Source: Cloacimonetes bacterium UBA5614
GTDB lineage: Bacteria > Cloacimonadota > Cloacimonadia > Cloacimonadales > Cloacimonadaceae
Length of the DNA stretch: 64,000 bases
Assembly (NCBI GenBank): GCA_002424605.1
Contig: DIKQ01000005.1
Location: 490,401 to 554,400, forward strand
Direction of reading: 5' to 3'
Every line of letters begins with the position of its first letter. Positions within the stretch are counted from its first letter, which is position 1. The notes under the pieces are model-generated. The model did not search any database, was not told the DNA's origin, and saw nothing but the letters and a program-made list of their open reading frames with translations. Shown piece by piece: positions 1 to 7,659 of this stretch. Made by a program: the position numbers and the translations under genes.

Positions 1-2
1 AT

Positions 3-470
3 GTTTTACGGTCTCTGGTGGAATCCATAATTTACGAATACCAGATAAAGATTGCCAGCAAGGGCATTGCCTTTGAATACAATGAGTTCCAGCCCTCCGC
101 CCTCGTTTTCCTGGATGCGGACTGGTTTCAGAAAATCCTCAGGATTATCCTGGATAATGCTGTCAAATTCACCCACCAGGGCAAGATAGCCCTCACCATT
201 GACGTAGTGAGGCACAAAGCCAGCAAAGACGAAATCACCATCAAGATAATTGATACCGGGGTCGGCATACCGCCGGACAAACTGCAGATGATACTGGAGC
301 CCTTTACCCAGGTGGATGAAACCTATACGAGGCGTTACGGGGGCATCGGACTGGGACTCAGCATCGCCCGCAACCTGCTGATTCAGATGAACGGCAAAAT
401 CCAACTGGAAAGCACTCCCGGACAAGGCACAACAGTTATTCTACAGTTTCCCGTCATGACCCGCTCCTGA
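3..470 (+). CDS. Sensor histidine kinase, C-terminal ATPase domain (5' truncated by window)
   Basis: The reading frame is already open at the window edge (frame starting at base 3), so only the last ~156 residues of a histidine kinase are seen. The visible part is a HATPase_c domain: N box with DNAVKFT, G1 box with DTGVGIPPDK, F box near EPFTQVDETYTRRYGG, and G2 box GLGLSIARNLL. The TRRYGGIGLGL form is typical of hybrid or tandem sensor kinases. No receiver domain follows, and the frame ends about 30 bp before a 71-bp palindromic element. The GTG at base 18 could be read as a start but would cut into the domain, so I treat the gene as truncated. The signal sensed is unknown because the N-terminus is missing. 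Confidence 0.9.
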   Translation, partial: VLRSLVESIIYEYQIKIASKGIAFEYNEFQPSALVFLDADWFQKILRIILDNAVKFTHQGKIALTIDVVRHKASKDEITIKIIDTGVGIPPDKLQMILEPFTQVDETYTRRYGGIGLGLSIARNLLIQMNGKIQLESTPGQGTTVILQFPVMTRS

Positions 471-483
471 TACTCCCTTGCTT

Positions 484-554
484 AGATGTCCCGAAGATGC
501 CCTGGAGATGACCGGGTTTTCTTCGGTCGGCTTCGGGACATCTTCGCGACATCT
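484..554 (+). repeat. 71-bp palindromic 11-bp-period element, copy A1
   Basis: Three 11-bp units related to AGATGTCCCGA, a 5-bp centre TTTTC and three inverted units related to TCGGGACATCT make exactly 71 bp. Flanks read CTTGCTT on the left and CATTAAGCAGG on the right. It lies between the 3' ends of two convergent genes. Four more 71-bp copies occur at 6725, 14048, 28432 and 50584. Confidence 0.85.
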
Positions 555-688
555 CATTAAGCAGGAAAGGGCGATTAATCTTTCGGCTTAAAAATGTTGT
601 CGTTCGGATTTGCTATGCGGATACAGCTCTGCTGTCTTGAATGAATGGCGTAACTTACTGTGCTGTGAGACTATGCCTGAATGATGAA

Positions 689-1498
689 TCAATCGGGCAT
701 GTAGCGGTAAACCAGGATTCTGTCTTCCTGGCCTTCTTCCCACCAATGGAAATCCAGTGAGAGGAGCATATCTATTTCAAACTTGCGGGAAGAGTGCAGA
801 ATGAGTTCTATCGGCTCTTTCTTGCCGACAAAATACTGCATTACGGGCAGGGCTTTGAGAATCCATTCCCCGGCAGGAGACAGCAGGCAGACCGTGGGCT
901 GTTCTCCGCCCACATAAAAATAGCCGATGTCAGCCCTTACCAGGCGGGATTTCTGGTTAATCCAATTGAGCGAAGCTTTGACGGGATGCAGGAATCTCCA
1001 GCCATAGGGAAGGGAAACCGGAAAGTAATCCGTGATGTCGTCATGGATTCTGCCGTGGCGGTTTTCAGCAGTAGGTTTGACGGATTTATGGTTCATGATA
1101 TAGAGCTCATCAATCTGCTTAAATCCTGCCTGGGCGGCAAGATGGATACTTTCTTCGTTCAGGTAGTAAGTGGAGAATTCGATGCTGTCCGCTTCGCCGG
1201 ATTTTACAAGGTTCAGGGCAATTTCCATGCCAGTTTCGGACAGTTGCTTGCCCAGCCCCTGCTTGCGGTAATCGGGATGAATGCGCAGGCCTTCCAGCCA
1301 GATAACACGGTCGGGCAGACGGGTGATTTTGGAGCAGCCAATCAGCTTATCGCCGTCAAACATACCTATAAAGCCGCCGTCCTCAATCCAATGCTTAGCC
1401 ACTTTACCCAGGTAGTCATTACCGTCCCAGATGTGCTTTGCCAAGTCTTTCACGGCATATACGTCCGTTGCGTTCAGAAGTCTGATTTGCTGTTTCAT
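689..1498 (-). CDS. GNAT-family N-acetyltransferase, two-domain
   Basis: A 269-residue protein. Its N-terminal half is a GNAT acyl-CoA transferase: GLRIHPDYRKQGLGKQL is the motif A region (R/Q-x-x-G-x-G/A) that binds the CoA pyrophosphate. The C-terminal ~120 residues match no domain I recognise; a few larger GNAT proteins carry such an extension. I chose the ATG at 1498 because GGGAGAG lies about 8 bp upstream of it; an in-frame ATG 27 bp further upstream has no ribosome-binding site. The gene stands alone, convergent with the kinase fragment and divergent from ackA. The substrate cannot be inferred; peptide, amino-acid or small-molecule amines are all possible. Confidence 0.75.
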   Translation of the reverse strand: MKQQIRLLNATDVYAVKDLAKHIWDGNDYLGKVAKHWIEDGGFIGMFDGDKLIGCSKITRLPDRVIWLEGLRIHPDYRKQGLGKQLSETGMEIALNLVKSGEADSIEFSTYYLNEESIHLAAQAGFKQIDELYIMNHKSVKPTAENRHGRIHDDITDYFPVSLPYGWRFLHPVKASLNWINQKSRLVRADIGYFYVGGEQPTVCLLSPAGEWILKALPVMQYFVGKKEPIELILHSSRKFEIDMLLSLDFHWWEEGQEDRILVYRYMPD

Positions 1499-1664
1499 CC
1501 GTCTCTCCCTTATCTGAGATACCATATTCTGAAAGGGACGATAAAGTCAACTTAAACTTTGGGAAAGGCTCCGGCTCGCAAGCTGCCGCGCAAAGCCCTG
1601 ACCGGCAGTCACTAAACAAGCGCTGCTGCATGATTGCCCCCCTGTAGCAAGGGCAGGAAATATG

Positions 1665-1693
1665 TTGACATAATACCTGTTGCCGCAATTCAT
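1665..1693 (+). promoter_or_regulatory. Candidate sigma-70 promoter of ackA
   Basis: TTGACA at 1665-1670, a 17-bp spacer, then ATTCAT at 1688-1693, about 33 bp before the ackA ATG. ACGAGG just before the ATG is the likely ribosome-binding site. The -35 matches the consensus perfectly and the -10 is weak. Confidence 0.45.
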
Positions 1694-1725
1694 GCGAAAA
1701 AGAAAAAATATCATACGAGGTCTAA

Positions 1726-2928
1726 ATGAAAATACTGGTTCTCAACTGCGGAAGCTCATCCATCAAATATCAGATGATTGACATGGAATCAACAGTGGTC
1801 ATGGCAGAAGGCATCGCTGAAAAAATCGGGGAAAATATTGCCCTGTTTACCTATAAAAGCGAAGCCTATACGAAAAAGAAACGCGAAATGGTGATTGACA
1901 ACCATGAACAGGGACTTGCCCTTATCCTGGAATCGCTGGTGGACAGCAATAACGGAGTCATCAAAAGCTTTGCGGAGATAGACGCCGTCGGACACCGTCT
2001 GGTGCACGCCGGGGAATATTACTCCGATACCGTCAAAATAGACGAACACGTTGTGGAAGTGATGACTGAATGCATTTCGCTCGCTCCCCTGCATAATCCG
2101 GCTAACCTCAAGGGCATTGAAGCAGTGAAAAAAGAACTGCCCACCGTCCCTCAATGCGGTGTTTTCGATACTGCCTACCACCAGACCATGGAACCCCATG
2201 TCTATCTTTATCCCCTTCCGCTGGATATGTATAACACATACAAAATCCGCCGTTACGGCTTCCACGGCACCTCCCATAAATATGTCAGCATGAAGGCTGC
2301 CGAATTCCTGAATAAAAATATCAATGGCCTCAAAATCATCACCTGCCACCTCGGTAACGGCGCTTCCATCACCGCAATCAAAGACGGCAAGTCTGTGGAT
2401 ACATCCATGGGCTTTACACCCCTGGAAGGCCTGATGATGGGCACACGCTGCGGTGACATCGACCCCGCTATCCCGCTCCATATGATGCAGCAGCTTGGCA
2501 TGAGCGTCGATGAAGTGAATACCATCCTCAACAAGAAAAGCGGTATGCTGGGCCTTTCCCATATTTCCAACGACATGCGTACCATAGAGGATGAGATTTT
2601 ACAGAAGCAGAACCCCAACGCAATTATGGCTCTGGACGTCTATTGCTATAGAATTAAGAAATATATAGGCGCTTACTTTGCCGCCATGAACGGCCTGGAT
2701 ATCCTGATTTTTACAGGTGGCGTCGGTGAACGCATGCCCATTATGAGAGAAAAGGTCTGCGCAGAACTTGAAGCGCTCGGCATCAGCATCAACAAAGAGG
2801 AGAACGCTGTTTTCAGCGACGAAATCCAGGTCATCAGCTCTCCCGGCTCCAAAGTCATGGTTCTGAAAATACCTACAAACGAAGAGCTTATGATTGCCAT
2901 GGAAACCCAGCGAATCCTCACCACTTAA
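1726..2928 (+). CDS. ackA: Acetate kinase
   Basis: A full-length 400-residue ASKHA-fold kinase that interconverts acetyl phosphate + ADP and acetate + ATP, the final ATP-yielding step of acetate fermentation. Signatures include NCGSSSIKYQ at the N-terminus (the family phosphate-1 signature), FDTAYHQTM, HLGNGASITAI and the second signature GFTPLEGLMMGTRCGDIDP. The C-terminal FTGGVGER is the adenosine-site segment. Length and motifs match canonical AckA. Phosphotransacetylase (pta) is not adjacent; a sensor kinase follows 11 bp downstream. The gene has its own promoter candidate at 1665. The assignment is firm; propionate kinase activity is a possible side reaction of this family. Confidence 0.96.
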   Translation: MKILVLNCGSSSIKYQMIDMESTVVMAEGIAEKIGENIALFTYKSEAYTKKKREMVIDNHEQGLALILESLVDSNNGVIKSFAEIDAVGHRLVHAGEYYSDTVKIDEHVVEVMTECISLAPLHNPANLKGIEAVKKELPTVPQCGVFDTAYHQTMEPHVYLYPLPLDMYNTYKIRRYGFHGTSHKYVSMKAAEFLNKNINGLKIITCHLGNGASITAIKDGKSVDTSMGFTPLEGLMMGTRCGDIDPAIPLHMMQQLGMSVDEVNTILNKKSGMLGLSHISNDMRTIEDEILQKQNPNAIMALDVYCYRIKKYIGAYFAAMNGLDILIFTGGVGERMPIMREKVCAELEALGISINKEENAVFSDEIQVISSPGSKVMVLKIPTNEELMIAMETQRILTT

Positions 2929-2939
2929 CGGATAAAACT

Positions 2940-5369
2940 ATGAACGACAGCATATACGAAAAGTTTATTATCGACAGGGAAGAACGGGAAAACCTCTTCC
3001 GGTGTATCTTTGAGCAGTCCTCTGAAGGTATCCTTATCTTTCAGAAGGACGGTAAAGTTGTGTTGATGAATGACTCCTTTTCCAGACTGCTGGGCGTTCC
3101 TGTTTTAGATGTGGTCGGAAAACCCGTCTGGGAAGTAGAAAACCTGTTTGTTTCCAATATCCAGATGAATAAGCAGTTCATCCTTGGCGAAGGCAGGATA
3201 AAGGAAATCCTCAATACACCCAATTCTGAGCCGCTGGAAATGGAGCTTCAGTTCTATGACAACCATCATAAACTGCATGCTTACAAGCAGTTGCTGGTTC
3301 AGATAAAGACGAGCAAAGACCCCATCTTTGCCCTTATCATTGCAGATGTTTCAGCCTCCAAACGCTCTGAAATCATCACCAAAATTATGCACCAGATAAG
3401 TCACGCCATCAACGTTACAGACTCGCTGGATGATTTGTACAAGCTGATTCACGAAGCCCTTTCCCAATTGCTTGACGTTACAAACTTCTACATTGCTGAA
3501 TACGACAAGAAAAGTAACCTGATAACCTTTCCCTATATGGTGGACCAGATTGCCGCCGACAATTCTCCGGTTGAGGCCGATAACAGCAATTCCATTACGG
3601 CGCAGTTGATTTCCGAAGCCAAGACCCTTCTATTGAACGAGCAGGAAATCGACGCCCGCATCGGACCGGGAGGGCTGGGAGCACCCTGCAAGAACTGGCT
3701 GGGCATCCCCCTGATAATCTCCGGGGATGTTATCGGTGCAATTGTACTGCAGAGCTATGACAAGGCAGACCAGTATGACGAAGAGGACAAGCTCCTGCTG
3801 GAATCGATTTCAGAACACATCGCTTATGCACTGCAGAAGAAGCAATCCGACGAGTCCATCACTGTGCTCATCCAGGCAATCGAGCAGGCTGGTGAAGGCA
3901 TCATCATCTTTACCCCCGAGGGCTTTATCCGTTACGTCAATCAAATCTTCGAGAAAATTACAGGCTACAGCCGCAACGAACTGCTGGAAAAGCCTTTTGA
4001 ATTCCTGCCTTTTGAACCCAGCAACCGTGACGAGATGCAGCGCCAATGGATCAGGGTACGCAGTTCCCAGCCCTGGCACGGCAAGATTGAGATGTTGCGC
4101 AAGGACAACCAGCGCATCACACTTGATATGGTCGTCAAACCCGTTATAGATGCGGAAGGAAAGCTCTCCAGCATTATTGCCAGCTGCAACGATATCACTT
4201 ACCAGATTCTCAGGGAAGAGCAGCAGAAAAGACTGAACAAACTGGAAGCCATCGGACGCCTGACCGGAGGCATTGCCCACGATTTTAACAATATTCTCAG
4301 CGCCATTATAGGTTACACGGAGCTTGCCACCGACAACATAGACCCCGGTTCCGACACTGCCAGAAACCTTACTGAAGTCCTGAAATCCGCCAGCCGTGCC
4401 AAGGAAATGATACAGCACCTGATTTCCTTCAGCAAGCAGGAGGAATCCAAGACCGAAACCATCGACTTTGTTGACCACGTGAAAGAGGCAGTCCGTTTCC
4501 TGCGTTCCTATCTGCCGCGCTCTGTTATGATTAAGGAAAGTTATGTCTCAGATAGCGTTACCGTGATGGCTGTACCGGGACAGATGCACCAGATCCTGAT
4601 AAATCTCGGCACCAATGCCATGCAGGCGATGCATCACGAAAGCGGAATGATTCAAATCATCGTGGACACCGTAGCTTTTTCCAGCAAAGACATGATTGCC
4701 TATCCCGAGCTGGAGCAGTGCCAGCACGTGCGCCTCAGGGTGATTGACAACGGCAGCGGTATTGACCAATCCATCGTTGACCGCATTTTTGACCCCTATT
4801 TCACCACCAAGTCCTCCAGTCTGGGCACGGGACTGGGTCTTGCCATCGTGCACAGCATCGTGCAATCTCATCACGGCGCCATCAGAGTGCTCAGCGAAAT
4901 AGGCAAAGGCACCACCTTTACCGTCCTGCTTCCGCTTTACAACACCGTCTGCTGGCCTCCTTCCACCCTTGAAGTCATCGAGGAAACCAACTTTGACGGC
5001 AGCGAGCAAATCATGTTTGTGGACGACGAGCCCATGCTGGTCAATGTCTTCTGCCAGGGGCTCATCAAGCTCGGTTACAAGGCAAAGGGCTTCACAGACC
5101 CCCGCAAGGCGATGGATTTTTTCAACACCAACCGGGACAGCGTGGACCTTGTGGTCACGGACACCACCATGCCCTACATCAACGGAATCGAGCTTTCCGT
5201 AAATATGCTGCAGCGCAAGCCCGACCTGCCGATTATCCTCTGCACGGGTTTCACCACTTTGATTTCCGCCGAGGAAGCTGCCAAAAAGGGTATCCGTGAC
5301 TTCATAATGAAGCCATACACGACCAAAGACCTGGCTGCGCGCATCCGGCATCTGCTTGACAACAAATGA
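2940..5369 (+). CDS. Hybrid histidine kinase (PAS-GAF-PAS-HisKA-HATPase-REC)
   Basis: An 809-residue soluble hybrid kinase with no membrane segment, so it probably senses a cytoplasmic signal. Domains in order: PAS (~15-130), GAF (~150-295), PAS with a PAC-like end (~305-425), HisKA with phospho-acceptor His447 in GGIAHDFNNILS, HATPase_c (N box NLGTNAMQAM, DNGSGID, GTGLGLAIVHS) and a C-terminal receiver (~685-809). The receiver has the acidic pair VDDE, phospho-acceptor Asp741 in VVTDTTMP, and the conserved Lys in MKPY. The HDFNN H-box places it with NtrB/FixL-like HPK4 kinases. It starts 11 bp after ackA and may be co-transcribed. No response regulator with a DNA-binding output is nearby. 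Confidence 0.9.
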   Translation: MNDSIYEKFIIDREERENLFRCIFEQSSEGILIFQKDGKVVLMNDSFSRLLGVPVLDVVGKPVWEVENLFVSNIQMNKQFILGEGRIKEILNTPNSEPLEMELQFYDNHHKLHAYKQLLVQIKTSKDPIFALIIADVSASKRSEIITKIMHQISHAINVTDSLDDLYKLIHEALSQLLDVTNFYIAEYDKKSNLITFPYMVDQIAADNSPVEADNSNSITAQLISEAKTLLLNEQEIDARIGPGGLGAPCKNWLGIPLIISGDVIGAIVLQSYDKADQYDEEDKLLLESISEHIAYALQKKQSDESITVLIQAIEQAGEGIIIFTPEGFIRYVNQIFEKITGYSRNELLEKPFEFLPFEPSNRDEMQRQWIRVRSSQPWHGKIEMLRKDNQRITLDMVVKPVIDAEGKLSSIIASCNDITYQILREEQQKRLNKLEAIGRLTGGIAHDFNNILSAIIGYTELATDNIDPGSDTARNLTEVLKSASRAKEMIQHLISFSKQEESKTETIDFVDHVKEAVRFLRSYLPRSVMIKESYVSDSVTVMAVPGQMHQILINLGTNAMQAMHHESGMIQIIVDTVAFSSKDMIAYPELEQCQHVRLRVIDNGSGIDQSIVDRIFDPYFTTKSSSLGTGLGLAIVHSIVQSHHGAIRVLSEIGKGTTFTVLLPLYNTVCWPPSTLEVIEETNFDGSEQIMFVDDEPMLVNVFCQGLIKLGYKAKGFTDPRKAMDFFNTNRDSVDLVVTDTTMPYINGIELSVNMLQRKPDLPIILCTGFTTLISAEEAAKKGIRDFIMKPYTTKDLAARIRHLLDNK

Positions 5370-5386
5370 TTTAATATGGATTTAGC

Positions 5387-5647
5387 ATGAGAATAGACTT
5401 ACTGCTCAATAAACTCTGCCTTGCCAAGACCCGTTCCATCGCCAAGAACGCCTGCGATAAAAACCTCGTCTGGCTGAACGGAAAGCACGCCAAAGCCAGT
5501 CACGAAGTGAAAGCCGGAGACCTTATCCGCCTGGATTTATACGGTTTCTCGCACGAACTGGAAATAGTGGAAGTCCCTGTCGGCAACGTTGCCAAAAAGG
5601 ACTGCGCGAACTTTTACAAACTTCACAGCAAGACCCTCATCGGTTAA
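5387..5647 (+). CDS. S4-domain RNA-binding protein (Hsp15/RqcP-like)
   Basis: A small 86-residue protein consisting almost entirely of an S4 domain: MRIDLLLNKLCLAKTRSIA, then CDKNLVWLNGKHAKASHEVK and GDLIRLDL. This is the alpha-L RNA-binding fold of Hsp15 and RqcP/YlmH-type proteins. Family members bind 50S-tRNA complexes and act in ribosome rescue and quality control, or bind rRNA. It lies 17 bp after the sensor kinase and 8 bp before the peptidase gene, so it is probably in the same transcript. The precise role (Hsp15 versus RqcP) cannot be decided from sequence alone. Confidence 0.8.
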   Translation: MRIDLLLNKLCLAKTRSIAKNACDKNLVWLNGKHAKASHEVKAGDLIRLDLYGFSHELEIVEVPVGNVAKKDCANFYKLHSKTLIG

Positions 5648-5655
5648 AGGTCGGT

Positions 5656-6660
5656 TTGAAGCTCCGTTACCGGTTTCTGCTTGCCTGTCTTTTTTTAACG
5701 GCAGGCATCGCCCTTAACGCAATCGATTGGCAGTCATGGAAATACGGCGATATCAGGGTGACTGCTGCGCCCAAGGATACCTCCTATGCCACTATGGTTG
5801 TAAAACGCCTCCACCAGCGCATCAACGCCTTCCAGATGAAACTCGGCGTCTATCCCACCAATCCCCTGAACATCAAAATCGTGCCATCCAGGCAGGAGTA
5901 TCGCCGGATTACCTCAGGCAAGGGCAAGATTGTGGAATCCAGCGAAGCTTTCTATTCCCCAAGGGAAAGATTGATTTATGTACGCAGTCCCGAGCAGGTG
6001 AACTTTGAAATCTATGACAATCTGCTCATGCATGAGTACATCCACTGGTTCCTGGACGAGACCCTGGAGAATGTTCCGCTCTGGTTCCACGAGGGAATGG
6101 CGATGTATTATTCCGGACAATACGGCTTTGAAACCTATTACAATTTCAGCAGATACAGGTTTATGGGCTACAAGCTCTCTCTCAGGGACATGGCATACAA
6201 CTATCCCGCTGACAAAAGTTACTGGAGCATGTTTTACCTCACTTCCGTCTTTGCCGTCAATCATCTGGCAACTACCCGCAGTGCTGACTGGACGGTGTTT
6301 TGGGATATGGTCAGCTACAATTATAACCGTTCAGACGGCAATATCACCGTTAAAAGCGATTTCAGCCGCACTTTCAACGTAGCTTTCAGGACATCCCTCT
6401 ATGGCTTTAGCCGTGACTATGATAAAGTCCTCCGGCGTTATGGCTGGCAATTTCCCTTGATAGGAATCAATGCAATCCTGTTTTCCCTGCTTCCCTTCGT
6501 GATTATAGCCGGCTGGCTTCGCAGCCGAAGAAGGCTCAAAGCCATGCCGGACACCGACTTGTCATTGGACGACGATTTGTCTGACCCGGAGCAGGATACT
6601 CCGCAGGACAAGGACCCGGTAAATCCGGAAACGCCTGAAGACGGTTCTGAAACAAGATAA
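5656..6660 (+). CDS. Membrane-anchored zinc metallopeptidase, peptidase_MA-like
   Basis: A 334-residue protein with an N-terminal signal sequence (residues ~1-23, hydrophobic LLACLFLTAGIAL) and one C-terminal membrane segment (~275-295) followed by RSRRR and a very acidic cytoplasmic tail. The catalytic motif MHEYIHWFLDE (HExxH) is followed by WFHEGMAMY, whose Glu is the expected third zinc ligand, as in the peptidase_MA_2/gluzincin group. The peptidase domain should face the periplasm. The start is TTG at 5656 with AAAGG 5 bp upstream; no ATG gives a complete signal peptide. The substrate is unknown. It is the last gene of the run from ackA. Confidence 0.8.
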   Translation: MKLRYRFLLACLFLTAGIALNAIDWQSWKYGDIRVTAAPKDTSYATMVVKRLHQRINAFQMKLGVYPTNPLNIKIVPSRQEYRRITSGKGKIVESSEAFYSPRERLIYVRSPEQVNFEIYDNLLMHEYIHWFLDETLENVPLWFHEGMAMYYSGQYGFETYYNFSRYRFMGYKLSLRDMAYNYPADKSYWSMFYLTSVFAVNHLATTRSADWTVFWDMVSYNYNRSDGNITVKSDFSRTFNVAFRTSLYGFSRDYDKVLRRYGWQFPLIGINAILFSLLPFVIIAGWLRSRRRLKAMPDTDLSLDDDLSDPEQDTPQDKDPVNPETPEDGSETR

Positions 6661-6724
6661 GCCCTTTACCATAATCGTTTATTCCCCTCTTCCTCATCAC
6701 CTCCCTCCTGCTTCTCCCTTGCTT

Positions 6725-6795
6725 AGATGTCCCGAAGATGTCCCGGAGATGGCCGGGTTTTCTTCGGTCGGCTTCGGGGCATCTCCGCGACATCT
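6725..6795 (+). repeat. 71-bp palindromic 11-bp-period element, copy A2
   Basis: Same 3 x 11 + 5 + 3 x 11 design as A1, differing from it at about eight positions. The left flank contains CCTGCTT and CCTTGCTT. It lies after the peptidase gene and upstream of the archease-like gene. Confidence 0.85.
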
Positions 6796-7210
6796 CTTTA
6801 AGGAAGGGATAGGAAAAGTATAACAAAAATTGCGCCAGCGGGAGCACCTCAAACCCCGCATGAATGAAATTCATTGTAATAACTATTTTGCTATAATTTA
6901 ATTATTTATTTGCTTTATGGCTAATATGCATTAAACTTTATTTATAGGCTAGGCATAATCCGTGATAAGATTATTTGATTTTGAGACAATTGGAAAAAAA
7001 CTTGCTTGACATTAATATAGTATCAGGATTGATTGTCATAGGTTTTGTTTAGGATTATGTGTTTCGTAACTGAAATGCACGGAAGTATCATATTCAGCAA
7101 TTACTTGCTGGTTTAATGAATTCCGGTAAATAGTAAGAATTGGAGTTAACTTAGCAATGGGATCTAAAGAAGAAGGCCCCAGGGATTGGCAAGAAAGGAG
7201 TGATAAAATC
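6796..7210 (+). other. AT-rich intergenic region upstream of the archease-like gene
   Basis: About 415 bp with no convincing gene. It is clearly more AT-rich than the surroundings (especially 6870-7130). It holds one TTGACA (7006) and a possible upstream start codon at 7157. I see no tRNA, riboswitch or strong hairpin here. Confidence 0.5.
7006..7034 (+). promoter_or_regulatory. Candidate promoter of archease-like gene
   Basis: TTGACA at 7006-7011 with TTGATT 17 bp downstream. It lies in a very AT-rich stretch. The -10 match is weak and the 5' leader would be over 100 nt. Confidence 0.3.
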
Positions 7211-7654
7211 ATGAAAAGCCGAATTTATCAAGTTCTTCCCGAAGCCGCTGATTACAAAGTTGTATTTTTTGGCTGTAATCACATAGACATGTTCTACAAT
7301 GGACTTGAAGGCTTCCGTCGTCTTATCTACAAGAAAAATCCCAACCGCCCTGAGCCATTAAAGCCGGACTATCCAATCGTTCATGAGACATTCCTTGTAA
7401 CAGGAAAGAATTATGAAGAGATGTATACGGAATGGATGCGTCAGCTCCTTGCCTTTACTCAGGCAAAGCGCTATCTGCCTCTGGCAGTGGACTCAGTGGA
7501 CTTGGGAGACAAGTCTCTGAAGATACAGGTATCTTTCAGAATGGCAATGAAAAGAGACAAGCAGAACGTACCGCTCAAAGCTGTCACTTTTCAACCCGGT
7601 AAACTGGAAAAAGTAAAGTCTGGATATACAATAACAATCGTCTTTGACGTTTGA
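7211..7654 (+). CDS. Divergent archease-family protein
   Basis: A 147-residue protein. I recognise it weakly as archease-like. The second half, from NYEEMYTEWMRQLLAF through PLKAVTFQ to the C-terminal TITIVFDV, follows the archease pattern (LLxxWLNELL, then HPLKTEVKAVTYH, then VVFDI). NHID near residue 26 aligns with the family's HTAD metal-site Asp. Archeases activate the RNA ligase RtcB, but no rtcB is in this window. The start at 7211 has AAAGGAG 10 bp upstream; a longer start at 7157 with TGGAG is possible and would add 18 residues. The gene is isolated, preceded by an AT-rich region and convergent with copA. A structure prediction would settle the family. Confidence 0.55.
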   Translation: MKSRIYQVLPEAADYKVVFFGCNHIDMFYNGLEGFRRLIYKKNPNRPEPLKPDYPIVHETFLVTGKNYEEMYTEWMRQLLAFTQAKRYLPLAVDSVDLGDKSLKIQVSFRMAMKRDKQNVPLKAVTFQPGKLEKVKSGYTITIVFDV

Positions 7655-7659
7655 TAAAT

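Noticed and set aside
484..554. Ordinary rho-independent terminator
   Set aside because: No T-run follows the arms, the arms are too long and regular, and other copies lie between divergent genes.
1526..1660. tRNA or small RNA upstream of ackA
   Set aside because: GC-rich patch without a cloverleaf, T-loop consensus or convincing hairpin.
6796..7156. Mobile element remnant in the AT-rich region
   Set aside because: No transposase fragment, terminal inverted repeats or target duplication visible.
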